Below are positions 50,637-61,666 of a stretch of 64,000 bases of DNA, one piece after another. The first letter of the stretch is position 1. The number at the start of each line of letters is the position of its first letter. Under the pieces are notes generated by a model. That model ran no database searches and was not told the DNA's origin. It saw only the letters and a list, made by a program, of their open reading frames with translations. Source of the DNA: Gracilariopsis chorda (Eukaryota; Rhodophyta; Florideophyceae; Gracilariales; Gracilariaceae); NCBI GenBank assembly GCA_003194525.1, contig NBIV01000095.1:186001-250000 (forward strand). The letters run 5' to 3'. The translations under genes were made by a program, and so were the position numbers.

Positions 50637-50876
50637 CTATAATGGAAGGAAAGCGTTTTCAGGGATTGGAATGCGTACTTGCATGGTTCCACGGCTGAAG
50701 TATACCCCATCTCCAAATTTGAACACTTTGTTGGAGTTTTTCAGCTTTAATGGAATAGCTACAAGTTTACAGTACGCTTGTGCTTGTTGTTTCCCCACTA
50801 CGGAGTGTTGTGCGCCAGAGTCCAGACATGCGCCCAGAAATTCGAGTCGTGGTTTGTCAAATGAGCTTGTCTTCAC
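50637..50876 (-). CDS. Copia protease region
   Basis: A short retropepsin-like region with the active-site stretch CLDSGAQHSVVG and a following strand FKFGDGVYFSRG. It lies between gag and integrase. Confidence 0.75.
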   Translation of the reverse strand: MKTSSFDKPRLEFLGACLDSGAQHSVVGKQQAQAYCKLVAIPLKLKNSNKVFKFGDGVYFSRGTMQVRIPIPENAFLPL

Positions 50877-51044
50877 GTTGTGAATGTCAACAAAGCTCCA
50901 ACGAGGTGTTTATGAACTGTAGCAGGCTTGCTTGCGTGTACAAAAAATAATGATTCTGGTTGACCCAGTGGAGAACTTGTCTGGTCCTTTCTTGTTCTGC
51001 TGCTTTGGAGGAACACTACGGCAGAACTCATTAGTACTCCCCAG

Positions 51045-52649
51045 TTAAAAATCCTCAAGGCAATTCGAAAGAGATGGGTCGTTACTTTGCGTTACACGAT
51101 TTGAGGAAAGGAATTGTTCGGAAGGGTACGGCTTTATGTCGTGCTTTTTGTCGTCAAAATCAGCTTCGCAAGCGAAAAAGGTTTCCGCGCTTTCGAACTC
51201 ATCAGAGTCACTGGAATCTTCGAGCTGTTGACAAGTTTCGTACAGAACACGGTTTAAAGCCTTATTCTGATCTTTGTAGCCATTGCGTTGCAAAAATTGT
51301 ACATGGTTGGCAGCGTTGTTGGTGACGTCCTTGCGTTGCCGGCATCCGGCTATTACATGTCCATATTTACCACAGTTCCAACAGTTAACGTTCCGTTTAT
51401 TTTCCAATTGACAAAATTTTGCCCTGTTTGTGGAATTCGGATGGCTTGCGTATCAATATTGCCCAGCGAAAAAGGTCTCACTCGTGTCAGGGTTCTCAAA
51501 ATCGTCGGTGGAAAGAGAGTATACTTAAAGACTCTTCTGATCTCGCATGCAACCAATTTTCTCAGCTTGGTCAGTTGAATTGCGGCTTCCAACTGTCCAT
51601 AGATTTCGTGGTAGCTAATCAGTCCATCATTGGCTCTGCCGCAGGCGTCTCGGGCCCAAGAATGACTAGTAACAGCATTCTGCAAATATTCAATTCTGTT
51701 GCGCTCGGATTGGCAGTGCATAGGGCCTTATGGGGAAAGCCTCGAGATATCTTCTTGGAGTTTCTCCAAAGCCTCGCTTAATTAGGAGCTCTTTGAAACA
51801 CGGTTTCTGGATTCGTAGGTTTCGTAGATAGGGAGCAATGCGGTTTTGACGGGAGAGAGAATTATATTCCTTTTCCATGACTGCCGAAGCTTCCCTGAAG
51901 CCTCGCACTCTGCCATCAACGTTCTGTACATAAAAACGTTTTGCATTTCTACGCAAAAGGTGGTGTAAGTATTGGAGTCTTTAATAGTTGGATAGATTGA
52001 AATCTAAAGCGGCTTACTTATATTCGCTCAGAAATTCCTTCCAACATTCGCAAAGGGCTCCTGAGAATTTGGACGATTCGTCTTTTAAACGGGATGCGAT
52101 ATAATGAGCTATCTTGTCCCGGTTGTCTCCGAAGTTCGCGTGTGGTTTATTGTTGGCTATTGAAGAGCGCCATGGCTGACGTTGGTGGTTTTGTTCAATC
52201 GCACGCTTGGGTGGAGAGAGTTCGCGCATTGGCTCAGCTTCAACGTTCTATTGAGTTTCGGTGTTCCCGGATGGTTGGTTGTGGGTGTTTGGGGCAACAG
52301 GCAGTGTTCGCTCCAATAAATCTATTGCAGCAAAAGCATCGTCAAAGTTTGACTCTTCGTAAAACGTTTTAGCTATTCTTTTCAAAAGATGATTACTTTC
52401 ATGTTCTGCAAGAATTATTCCTCGATCGTCTAGAAACTTTGCGAATTTACGCACTAACAAGCCATTACTCAAAATAGAATAAGTAAGTAATTTGTCTGGC
52501 GGAAAGTCGTTCCTTAAAAGATCGATGATGTGAGCAGGTGAAGCGTCGGCATTGTTTTCTTGGATGTTCTTAAGAAACTCAATGAATTGGCGTTGGTGCG
52601 GATTAGCATACCTTACGTTGCTCGTAAAGTTTCCATTAAGTGCAGGCAT
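51045..52649 (-). CDS. Copia gag region
   Basis: Gag-like helical region (QRQFIEFLKNIQE; GLLVRKFAKFLDDRG) from 52,649 down and a CCHC zinc knuckle near 51,370 (CWNCGKYGHVIAGC, spacing CX2CX4HX4C). After the knuckle an acidic linker leads to the protease. The region is broken. Confidence 0.78.
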
Positions 52650-52775
52650 GTTGTAATAATTAGCAATAGTACTACGTTTCTTACCTATTAATTATAGTAC
52701 TAAATTAAACAACTTCATTATACTATACGAATATGGTTTACAGTAGAGTGTAAAGGCAAATGAAGATTTTTTTAT

Positions 52776-53433
52776 TCAAAATTTTACGATAAAGCACCTT
52801 ATGGTGATCTTTGCCGTTAATGTGGTGTTTAAGGTGGTGGTGGGACTCGAAGTGACGGTCACAACTCTTGCAGAACGGAGGATCACGCTTGTTCTGTAAA
52901 CAGGTCTAGTGACTGCGTGATTGCTTGTGGTCAAAAAAAGTTTTCGCAGAATTGCACTGAATATCGCACAATGTGCAATGTCGTTTTGCACGCGCGATGT
53001 TACGTGTACGTATTTTCGGTTAACACTTGTCGCGGTATAGCTTATCCTTTTTGATACGCAATTTTTGTATTGCGGGTCTCGATTTAGTTGGCAGCTTGAC
53101 ACGTGACACACGGGGCACGGAGACTTCTTCAACTTCCAAATCGATTAAAGTCGGATGGCGGCGGGGCGGGGTGTAATGCTCGCTGTCGACGTTACTGTCG
53201 GCCAGTTGCTCGAGCACGGTTGTACGCGTTGTTGTGTTTTGATTCGTTGATGGTTGCTTGTTGGCCGGTGCCAACAGTTGAGGCGGCGGTCGGATATCCA
53301 GCAATGAAATGCAGCGCTGGTATGTTGGAGTGTCGGGTTCTTCTACTGTAGTATTTTGAAGGTTGGTGACTACTTCAACGGTACGCCCTGATTGGTTATG
53401 AGAGACAATAACGTTAGAATAGAAATTAGACAC
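52776..53433 (-). CDS. Extra Copia frame with two U1-type C2H2 zinc fingers
   Basis: Between the 5' LTR and gag, on the element strand. The first ~135 residues (from 53,433) are Thr/Pro/Asp-rich and end basic (KLPTKSRPAIQKLRIKKDK). Around 52,920-52,985 and 52,805-52,880 lie two cysteine-histidine fingers, each with spacing CX2CX12HX5H (CTLCDIQC...; CKSCDRHFESHHHLKHH), the form of U1/matrin-type nucleic-acid-binding fingers. Copia elements do not normally code a protein here. It could be an element gene for RNA or DNA binding or a captured host gene. The region is broken, like the rest of the element. Confidence 0.55.
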
Positions 53434-53602
53434 TGTTCAAATTAGAAATAGAAAAATGGTGTAAATTAGTAATCAGGTCTTCTACGTCCTTCGCCTTAGC
53501 TTAACAACGCCGTATTACAACAAACAGAATTCTTCAAATTTGCAGAGAGCTTATTTGAACTTACTTTAAACCAAGATAACGAGCTTCCGATTAATTCCGG
53601 AA

Positions 53603-53977
53603 TGTCGATAAAACTGGATTATCAGAAAAAGCGATGGAGTGGTAGGTACGGCTAGTATCGAAAAAACTTTAGTAGTTTTGCTTAGTGTAGAAAAGTTGAT
53701 GTAGAAAGGTGGGTTGGGGAACAGACGACAGGCGAGGGCCGAGCTCTGTTCCCTCCCTTTTATACCAGTGGAGAAAGACGCTAGTCGTCGTTCTCCACTA
53801 CAACTATCCTAAGATGCGCGCATCAATGCGGCATTGTAAGCAACCATCCCACCCTACTCTGGGATGGTGAGAAGACAGGACGCTTTTTCGCCAACCCCAA
53901 GGATGGTGAGATGGTCCGTTGTATCTAAACTCTCCTCACCATCTGATCAGGATGGTGTGAGGAGTGCATCTCTCACA
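53603..53977 (-). repeat. Copia 5' LTR
   Basis: 375 bp, TGTC...CACA on the plus strand, aligned along its whole length with 47,576-47,952. TATAT follows directly. Confidence 0.93.
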
Positions 53978-53982
53978 TATAT

Positions 53983-54330
53983 GCTCAGGAGAACGAAAAA
54001 GCATGCGAAATGCCTCTAGTTTGTTGGAAGAATGTCATTCCCTAACATATGTACCCCCCTACCACACATAAGCTAGCAGCTTTTGACAACCCTCGCAAAC
54101 AGGGTCAAAATCGAGGGTTCTGTCACGAATATGAACCCTCGCTGACAACCCATAGAAATGGTCAACTGAGACGAAAGTCAGCACCGTCAGAGCTTCAATC
54201 GTGACGCAGGTAAAACGTTACGGGAGCTACGAAAGACCCTTTGCCATGAAATTTCGTCACACAGTTGTTGCCTGCAGGTCTTGAACACTTTCTTCGTGTG
54301 AACTTTGCTTCCTTTTATTGTTAAAGACCC
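53983..54330. other. Intergenic stretch
   Basis: No gene supported. It holds repeated AACCCTCG/CGAGGGTT words in both orientations near 54,090-54,145, a weak stem. Confidence 0.4.
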
Positions 54331-54720
54331 AGTATAGTGCACACCGGCAATAACGAAGATTGCGTAATCTTCTTTGACGCCATCGAAGGTCATGTTGTCA
54401 AATTTTCTTGCTATCACGTGTTTCATTTTGAATGTATGGAATCCATTATTTCAGATGAGACGGAAACGGAAACGGAAACGGGTACATCGATGATGATGGA
54501 CATGAATACCAAACACGGGAACACGAAGCAACTCATATGAAATGGCCTATATTCCGAACAAAAATAGATCGACACAAAGTAAAGCACTTTACAGACTATG
54601 AAAATCGTAAGAATCAAAAAAGAACTGGATGGCATGACCGATGAGGAATTCGTAAAGAGGCAGAAGAAAAATAGGAAACAAATGGAGCGCAGAGTACGTA
54701 AAGAAGCTAAAGGGAAATAA
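54325..54720 (+). pseudogene. RING-H2-like fragment, possibly of the neighbouring SNF2 gene
   Basis: A plus-strand open stretch reads EDCVIFFDAIEGHVVKFSCY then HVFHFECMESII, close to the first half of a RING-H2 finger (C-x2-C ... C-x-H-x2-H-x2-C), with Phe where the second Cys should be. The CPxC half is missing; a Glu/Thr repeat and a basic coiled stretch (MTDEEFVKRQKKNRKQMERR) follow and stop at 54,718. Rad5/Rad16-type proteins join a RING to a SNF2 helicase, and a SNF2 fragment lies 500 bp on, so the two may be one dead gene. Not proven. Confidence 0.4.
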
Positions 54721-55236
54721 CAGAAAGAAGCAACCGCACATTCCTCTTCTTCTTCCAGTACAGGTACGTCGCCTCCTCAAACGGTAGCCCGAGCTTTCGC
54801 TTCTGGTGCAGTGTCGTCTTTTGGTCAAACCACCCGACCAACTCTGTCTCAAACTGCGGCGGCACAACTTCTTATGGTGAAGGGTATCGTACTCTACGAA
54901 CTACCCAATCAACTTCTTCCCGTCGTGCAGGGGGACAAGGTTCTTCTTCTGGTGCAGGGTCTAGTCTCCGAATAGGTCAACCAACACCATCTCAACATGG
55001 GCGGTGTTTTGCTCGTCGATCTTCCTAACACCAGCCAGCGCATGGAAGGTCCGCAACTAATGTCCCACAGAATTTAGTGCTGTCACGTCCTCGACAACCG
55101 CAATCGTGTGTGCTCCGTAAGGAATGCATCTGGCCCGCTTGCTTGTACTGCCCTTCCAGGGACGTCACACTACGCGCTTTTTAGAAGCATCCACTTTTTG
55201 TACTACTAATACTACATTGGAGATTACCCAGACGTT

Positions 55237-56183
55237 TTGGGCAGACCCTTTGTCACTCTGGGGAGAAAAGCACATGTTTCATGTAAGCTTAACGTCGCAT
55301 TGCAACTTCTCAAATCGTACGAAGCAATTGGACATAAGACTATTATCCTCTACGAAAGTCTCCGCCTGGGTGATATTTTGCAGATATGGGCCACTAATAA
55401 CTGCCTCTGCTTTGAAGTCATAGATTGAAGTGTGAAAAATGGGCACAGATAAATCGCCGTGGACTGGTTCAATGCGAGCACCTATCGCTCTATATTCTTC
55501 ATCTCAAAGAAAGCCGGAGGTACAGGTCTCAACATCAGTGAAGCAGACAGAGTGCTTATACTTGAACCTTGTTGGAATCCCACACTTGATTTGCAGGCGG
55601 GGGTTCGAGCGCATCGGCTTGGGCAGAGACGGATCGTGGAAATTGGGAGACTTGTCGTTGAGAACACAATAGAGCACTATGTTTGGCATACGTCTGTTTC
55701 CAAGACACAGGTTAATAGCGCAATTCTAGAGAACACCAAAGAAGATTGGCATATTAGTGGAAACCAGGTGGGCACCATGGAAACAGGCTCCAGATGGGTG
55801 ATTACGACCCATTTATTTGCGCGAACAGTCAGTCGGATAACTTCCGTGAAGAGAGGACAGAGTAAATTTCTAGAAAAAATGAAGAAAGTCATTCGGCCCT
55901 TGGAACGAGGATACGTCAAACTGTTTCTCAATTTCACGACATTGTGGGCCAAGAGAAGGATATTTTAGAAGTGGAAGTCCTCGGTGAGTCTGTTATATGC
56001 TCCCTAGATGTTGACGTATACAAGGCCCCTGAAGGGCACTCTGATGGAAGCGAAAACAGGGACGCCGAAGGCGACGCAAGCAAAGGAGAGGTCCATAAAG
56101 CTATTCATGTTTCAGAATGTCAATATGACACAGATATGGTTCTCCAACGGGGTGCTGCTAGCAACAAAGTTTTGGTGAGCTGA
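55237..56183 (+). pseudogene. SNF2-family helicase C-terminal lobe, gene fragment
   Basis: The second helicase lobe of a SNF2/SWI2 ATPase in two frames. 55,237-55,428 reads KLNVALQLLKSYEAIGHKTI (start of the lobe). 55,459-55,968 carries motif V and VI: SKKAGGTGLNISEADRVLIL, EPCWNPTLDLQAGVRAHRLG, QRR and then ENTIEHYVW. A stop and frame change near 55,425 separate them; the tail (GQEKDILEVEVLGESVIC) is in a third frame after about 55,944. The first lobe with Walker A is absent. Known role: ATP-driven chromatin remodelling or repair. This copy is dead and truncated. Confidence 0.75.
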
Positions 56184-56528
56184 ACATTTATAAGAAAGCG
56201 CCGTCGTCAAGTTATGGGTCCGTCGAGTGGAAAACGATATTCGGGCATTAACCCTGAGCACCGAGTCGGAGTTAACTTCGATGATGCTAGACGTCAATGT
56301 ATTCCGGAATCCGATGGCGAGGGTAGGGATTGTGCCAGCGAAGTGGAAGTCCAAATCAAAAGAAGGCGTTCAGCAAGAAGCCCAAGAAGTCACCCACAGG
56401 TTGACAATGAAAGGGCTTCTTGTGTGAGACAGTCCCGAGCAAAAAAAAACCTTCGCAAACTGCAACTAGCTCGAATCCCCAGACATCTAGGACTCCTGTT
56501 GCGCCAAAGAAGAAAAAAAGCCTTCTGA
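56184..56528 (+). pseudogene. Basic low-complexity tail, possibly of the SNF2 fragment
   Basis: Open stretch of about 104 codons from 56,214 rich in Arg/Lys (EVEVQIKRRRSARSPRSHPQ, RAKKNLRKLQLARIPRHLG). It may be the old C-terminal tail of the SNF2 gene or chance. No domain. Confidence 0.25.
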
Positions 56529-56621
56529 AGCGGCGTTGCGTTCTGCGTGGGCTACACGAGCAAGAGTACGGATATAAAACGCTTTGCTTGCGTTAAAGAA
56601 ATTGTGTTCTTTGTTCTTGTT

Positions 56622-57546
56622 TGTAGAGCGAAACCCTCTGAAGAGAGTTGGCTTACCGGATGTCCGGGGTCCGCCCTCTATTCAGGTTAACACAGCGGAA
56701 CAGCCCTCTGCCCGTACTCAGTGCGGTGCACGCCGGGTGTAAGACTGGAGACGGTTACTGGATATACCTGCAGAGGTGAGGGACCAAGGGATAGTAAGAC
56801 CAACAGGGAATTGGGGAAAACCCGGAAAAGAGGGGGAAAAGAGATAGGGAAAAGGGATACCGTAGGACGGTGAACGCTCGTGGGAAAGCACAACCCAGAG
56901 AAGAGCCGCAGATCGTGCGACAAGCGGTGACAGGTCCGTAGGCGGAGCGACAACGATAAAGAACAACGAAATAATACCTTATACAGGGGCAGAAACCGAT
57001 CACACTCTCAGGACAATCCGTACTTCCGGATGATAAGTAGAACCAATAGATGGAGCTTCCTACATGACCCTGAGGGTTAGACGCACCAAAACCAGCCGTG
57101 GTTACCCTCCGCGAGGAGTAGTGAACCTACGTAGGTGGATACGACTATAGCCCGGCCTTTGGGAGGAAGACGCGACTCAGTTGCCTTTTACTGTAGGGGA
57201 GGTCGGTTGAGGCCAACCTCACCTAAGTAGGTTCTACTGAAATAAACTAAAACAATTAACTAATATGGTGCACACCTTACAAGGTCCATACACGTGGTCA
57301 ACCCATTGTCAGGGTGCCTCGCACGGCTGTGCCACCAACATCCACCTGCCAGGTGTCCACACAGTACAGTATACCACCTGTACCCAGGTCCAATGCCCGA
57401 TTCACCGGTGAAGGTACCCATTATCGACTGTGCCCAATCAACCCAAAACAGGGGGTACTTCATAACCATAGCCACGTCACCTTACAAGGTAATACATTGT
57501 ATATGAATGTCTTCACCACCAGTACTATCGGTTCCATTGCTCCACA
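56622..57546 (-). repeat. Solo LTR of the long-LTR Gypsy family
   Basis: 925 bp, TGTAGAGCG...CTCCACA, flanked by an exact 5-bp target duplication TTGTT (56,617-56,621 and 57,547-57,551). It shares GCCGGGTGTAAGACTGG and AATTAACTAATA blocks with the Gypsy-1 LTR in the same order and orientation. No internal element remains, so it arose by recombination between LTRs. Confidence 0.9.
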
Positions 57547-57710
57547 TTGTTCAGGTGGCCGTTTCCGTCGGAATTCCTCTGAATAAATCTCGATTCACAA
57601 GCAAGCTGTGACCTGTTTTCTCTGCAGTTGCTACGGCAATGCTTCCAAAGAAATGGTAACATAGCATTTGGAAAATGGAAACTGTTTTAGTCGAGTCCTA
57701 GAACACAACG

Positions 57711-58558
57711 TTATGGCTCGCCTTTGAAGCTTTGGCAAACATGGGAATCGGTACAAAAGCAGAAGTGGTGCTTCCTACCTGGTTTGATGCGATCTATATC
57801 ACCCCCCCCCGCACCCTTCAAAAACCGCGCGAGATACATGAGCATTGCCACCACATCCAAACTCAATGCGCCATTTATCCTCCAGAACTCCTCGTGATTC
57901 ATCACGCCGTCTCCGACAATGTTTCCCTTACAGATGCGCGCCCCGAATGAGATATGCACATCTTCCGAACTGCATCATGTGGGACATCATGGCATCAGAC
58001 GAATGTCCAGGATTTCTATTTCACTGAGTAGCGCTGTAAACGGCCTACTTCTAAGACGACATTCCCATAACGTAGCGCTGGATGATTCCGTTCGAAATCC
58101 AGTGGACCTGTTTCCCACCATCTCTGACAGCGACTCAAGATCAGTTACAATGCCAGTAGCCTCATCTATAGAGTGCAAGTCCGACGGCTCTCCGTTTGCT
58201 ACAGAAACCTCTCTTGCTGCGGACAACGATAAGAACGAGATCGCTGACGCTATGGACTTTATTCCGAGTCTAGGTCAAATGAATTTCATCAGCAAGGCAC
58301 ATCTTCTTTCTTTCAAATTCGCAGCTTGTCGCTGCCCAACACTCTTGACATGACTTAGGAAGCCGCTTCCTCTCCAAATACTTCCCGTTCATACTCACCA
58401 AATGCCGATGCATCATGGATCCATCTCGCTTCGCCCGCGATAGCTTCATCATGATGCACGATATGCTCCCAACTATTAAAGCGAGGACGTTCTGTGCGCG
58501 CATAGTCTTTGTGAGCTGCGCAGTACTTCGCATAGGCATTGAAACCAACCATACCCAT
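57711..58558 (-). pseudogene. Decaying coding region, unknown protein (part 1)
   Basis: Minus-strand coding-like pieces in changing frames. 58,558-58,355 reads GFNAYAKYCAAHKDYARTER and HHDEAIAGEARWIHDASAFG. About 58,260-57,987 reads AISFLSLSAAREVSVANGEP and SIDEATGIVTDLESLSEMVG. 57,957-57,711 reads ISFGARICKGNIVGDGVMNH and SLDVVAMLMYLARFL. Frameshifts and stops lie between the pieces (near 58,355, 58,260 and 57,985). The family is not recognised. It may belong with the fragments up to 60,640 as one dead gene, or be exons. Confidence 0.45.
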
Positions 58559-58611
58559 CTTTCTTATACTAAACTTACCATCTATCCTAATGACCTATGC
58601 AACTGAACGCT

Positions 58612-59360
58612 TCATCTCTTCAAAGAATGTTCCGTATATGCGTTGGCGTCCGCGGAACCAATTCCTATCGTTACCAGACGAGATCTCATGAGGGTTACAA
58701 ACATGTTGCAACTTAGCAGCCTTTTAAATTTCAGGGTAGTACCAGCTCTTGTTGTAGTTATCTCCGGAAGAAGAAACCCATCATCATTTCCTTTAACTAT
58801 TACCCACGAATGCAATGCCAGAAAAGGATCCATGTATATAGAAAAGTACAACGGTGTGTTTCCATCCCATTCTGCAACCTCATAAACTTTTTCAACCGTA
58901 GCATTCTTAATTGCTGTTTTGAAAGTCAATGTTGCTGCTTGTCTTCCTACGGAAAGATGCTCCATTTTCAGCTTCGATATCTCATCGAAACAAGCCCTAA
59001 ATTTAGTGCTTTCGTACAGATAGAGTGAAGCATAATATCCATAAAATCCAGATTTGACGATCCGAACCAAAATTGTTCAGCATGGTCGCGAACAATCTCC
59101 GCAGTTCAGGGCCTTGAATGTTGTTTCATATTACCATATCGCGCAAGGTTAACATTTTCAACTCTCCGAAACTGCGCAAAATCCGGGTTCTTTTCCAACG
59201 GACTACCGGTAGCCGTCTTCGTCTCTCTGTTAACCATCCGATTACCTTTGTGACCATATTTCTTGTTGACCAACCTTAATTCTTGCACATATCCTCCCAT
59301 GGTGTCCACCTTCATTGTCGTCCTCGTATTGTATTGGCATTTCTCTACCAACCAATTCAT
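58612..59360 (-). pseudogene. Decaying coding region, unknown protein (part 2)
   Basis: Two minus-strand frames. 59,360-59,106 (84 codons) reads NWLVEKCQYNTRTTMKVDTM and VQELRLVNKKYGHKGNRM. 59,070-58,612 (152 codons, no ATG at its start) reads VRIVKSGFYGYYASLYLYES, YEVAEWDGNTPLYFSIYMDP and FLALHSWVIVKGNDDGFLLP. The second looks like a folded domain with many aromatics. A frame change at about 59,100 divides them. No family recognised. Confidence 0.45.
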
Positions 59361-59388
59361 GATTAGCTGACTTGATTAGACTGAAACC

Positions 59389-59661
59389 GTGTCGAGATCA
59401 CCAGCGCTGTGTTTCTTAGCAAACTCTACGATTACCCGCTCAGATCGTTCCATATTAGCCAACGTTTACTTGCTATATGACGGTTTAATAATATCGTTAG
59501 TAAATTTTAGTCCTGATCCAGAAATGGCTTCTTCTTTAAAGAACTCATCCTCATCAACAAACGACGAAAACGAATTTGTTTTCATTATTACTAACACGTT
59601 AGTGTTTGGATTTCCAGTCGCCTCTTTCTATATTGAATTCTTTCGCACGCAAGGAATATAG
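59389..59661 (-). pseudogene. Decaying coding region, unknown protein (part 3)
   Basis: The minus strand reads MKTNSFSSFVDEDEFFKEEA and then GLKFTNDIIKPSYSK before a stop, followed by MERSERVIVEFAKKHSAGDL and a second stop, in the same frame as the piece starting at 59,360. It looks like the same dead gene with point stops at about 59,474 and 59,378. The plus-strand frame over the same bases is a shadow. Confidence 0.4.
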
Positions 59662-59928
59662 AAGCTAGTTGCTCATCGTATCGTATCATCACCATCTCAT
59701 GGATCTCCCGTTTCCAATTTAATCCTATTATTCTTTCTGCGATACAAGGAAGACACTTAAAGGCCTAGGTACACCATTTTGGTCTTGTTTGTCATGAAAC
59801 ATACTAGTCGCAGATTCCCATTTCTTATCATCATCATCAAAAATCTTAAGCCCTTCCACCTCATCACAAACCAACTTTACCAGCTTTTTGTACTTATAGT
59901 ACGCCGCCTTCTGTCCGGACTGCTCTCA

Positions 59929-60640
59929 CTATGCGTTAGTATATCCCTGCACGGGTTTCTTGCGAGAAGCAGCATTGTCGCACAAATGCAATGCAATGGT
60001 TTTCAGCCCATCCCTGAACCTCCAAAGCTTGATGGCATCCTCGATTCTTTTAGGCAGTCCCAGAATGAACTGTCGTAGAATAGGTTTCGCAGAAGAGCGC
60101 TTCACTTTCTTAGCTTTCTCTTCAGGACTACTTATGAAAGAGTTAAAGCAGTTTAAGCTAGCTCTTGAACGCAAAGTTTCACATTCACATTCCCAAACTC
60201 TTTTTATACGAGACGCATTTGATTCAACTGTTTCCCTGTCCATCGGATCTACGTTTCCGCTCTGCTTTATAGATCTCGATTCTTTCTCGTGCCCTATATA
60301 ATCATGATAAACACTTTTTACTGCTGCATTGCGTGAAGCCTGCCTATCTGCCACTTCATTTTCATACGTGTCTCTCCTTCGCTTCAATGTAAACATTCTC
60401 CATGTTACTGCTTTTTCGGTATTGCCTAGACTCTGTTTGCAAAATTTAATACGAGAAAAGTCCTTCGCGTTAGCGGTACTGCTCAAAACTTCCAGATACT
60501 GCTTGCTGCTGTGCACAAACGTTTGCAGTTGGATCATGAGTTTCTTGTGTGGGTTTCCTTCGTCAAAGAGAATTTGCAGCGGCACTTTAAATCCTCCACC
60601 AGCTCATCCACCCTGCCATGGTTTTGTGTACCGTTTCGAT
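59929..60640 (-). pseudogene. Basic helical protein, unknown, one frame change
   Basis: The most complete piece of this cluster. The minus strand starts MDRNGTQNHGRVDELVEDLK at about 60,640. After a one-base frame change near 60,583 it continues for 218 codons: VPLQILFDEGNPHKKLMIQL, TWRMFTLKRRRDTYENEVAD, ASRIKRVWECECETLRSRAS, then PEEKAKKVKRSSAKPILRQF, ending QGYTNA. It is Lys/Arg-rich and mostly helical, like a nucleic-acid-binding or scaffold protein. No family recognised. The frame change may be a short intron or a true break. Confidence 0.5.
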
Positions 60641-60649
60641 CCATAGATT

Positions 60650-61666
60650 ATTATACGGACGTACTGAGTGACGCAGTGCAATCTGCAAACAGGCGCAAAT
60701 ACTAACGTAACAGATCGGGGTGAACAAGAAGGTAGAGACAAAATTGTAGTGATCCTCGTTCACGATGTCGAACGGAAACCTCTGAGGCTATAAAGATATA
60801 TATTTTACTGGCTCAAAATAGTACGTTTCAATACTTATCTTCGTAGTGCTTTGCGCCAACTCAGCAGGAGATATTTGCATATATTGTAGCTTTCAGACAA
60901 AGCACGGTTTCGCGACCGAACTTTACCTCTTCAGAACACCTCATCCCATACTGGTTGCTCGGCACAGCCAAGCAAATCTGGTCCGAACAAATCAAATGGG
61001 TAAAGATTCTGGCACAGCTCGTTTCGGCACCCAACTGAACCTCTCCATGGTTTGCAGGGCAGAGCTAAGCAATCTGGGCACCCAGAGCACAAGTAGATGA
61101 AAATTCTGGGACACACTCCACACAGGTATATTCATGAATTACTCAAGCAGTTTGATACAGGCACATTATGCATCCAATTTCTGTTTTACAAGACAAATGA
61201 ACCTGACTGAATTGGTTACGTCATCTAAACCAAGTTTGTAGAAAACGTAGGTAGACGATCCGTAAAACAACTAAGCTCCCTGAGTAACTATAACGCATAA
61301 GATATGTGCATATAATTAGGATATGAGTTGTTACACGCTAATGTTATATAAAATGGAAGAGAAAAGTAGCGTGCATGAAGAATTTATTGTTGTTATAAAC
61401 GTTGATTATGTTTAAGTGATGATTAATATGTGCACAAAACTGTGTGAACGTATAAGGTTCCTTTGTTGGACGTTCTTTTTGGGGCACAGAATGGGTAAAT
61501 CATAGTATGGTTCTTTATTGATATCGGGAGATAAACCCTCATTTGAAGCCTCTTCTATGAGAGGTTCTGAAACAATAATAATTAAATGTACGTTAATTTG
61601 TACATGTGTTCGTTCTGTACACGTCTTTTTTAAGAGAGGGCTTGCCAAAGCACTGGGATTATGTGA
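60650..61666. other. Intergenic stretch
   Basis: No gene seen. Near 60,920-61,100 an imperfect direct repeat (GAACTTTACCTCTTCAG / GAACCTCTCCATGG, each followed by an AGCAAATCTGG / AGCAATCTGGGC block) of about 80 bp appears twice. Confidence 0.4.

Larger units (their letters stand above)
47576..53977 (-). mobile_element. Ty1/Copia retrotransposon, old
   Basis: A complete structure on the minus strand: 5' LTR 53,603-53,977, an extra zinc-finger frame, gag, protease, integrase, RT, RNase H, a polypurine tract and the 3' LTR 47,576-47,952. Integrase before RT marks it as Copia. The 5-bp target duplication TATAT is exact on both sides (47,571-47,575; 53,978-53,982). By eye the two LTRs differ at roughly one base in seven or eight, so the insertion is old. 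The coding part is broken, with about eight to ten interruptions. Confidence 0.93.
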
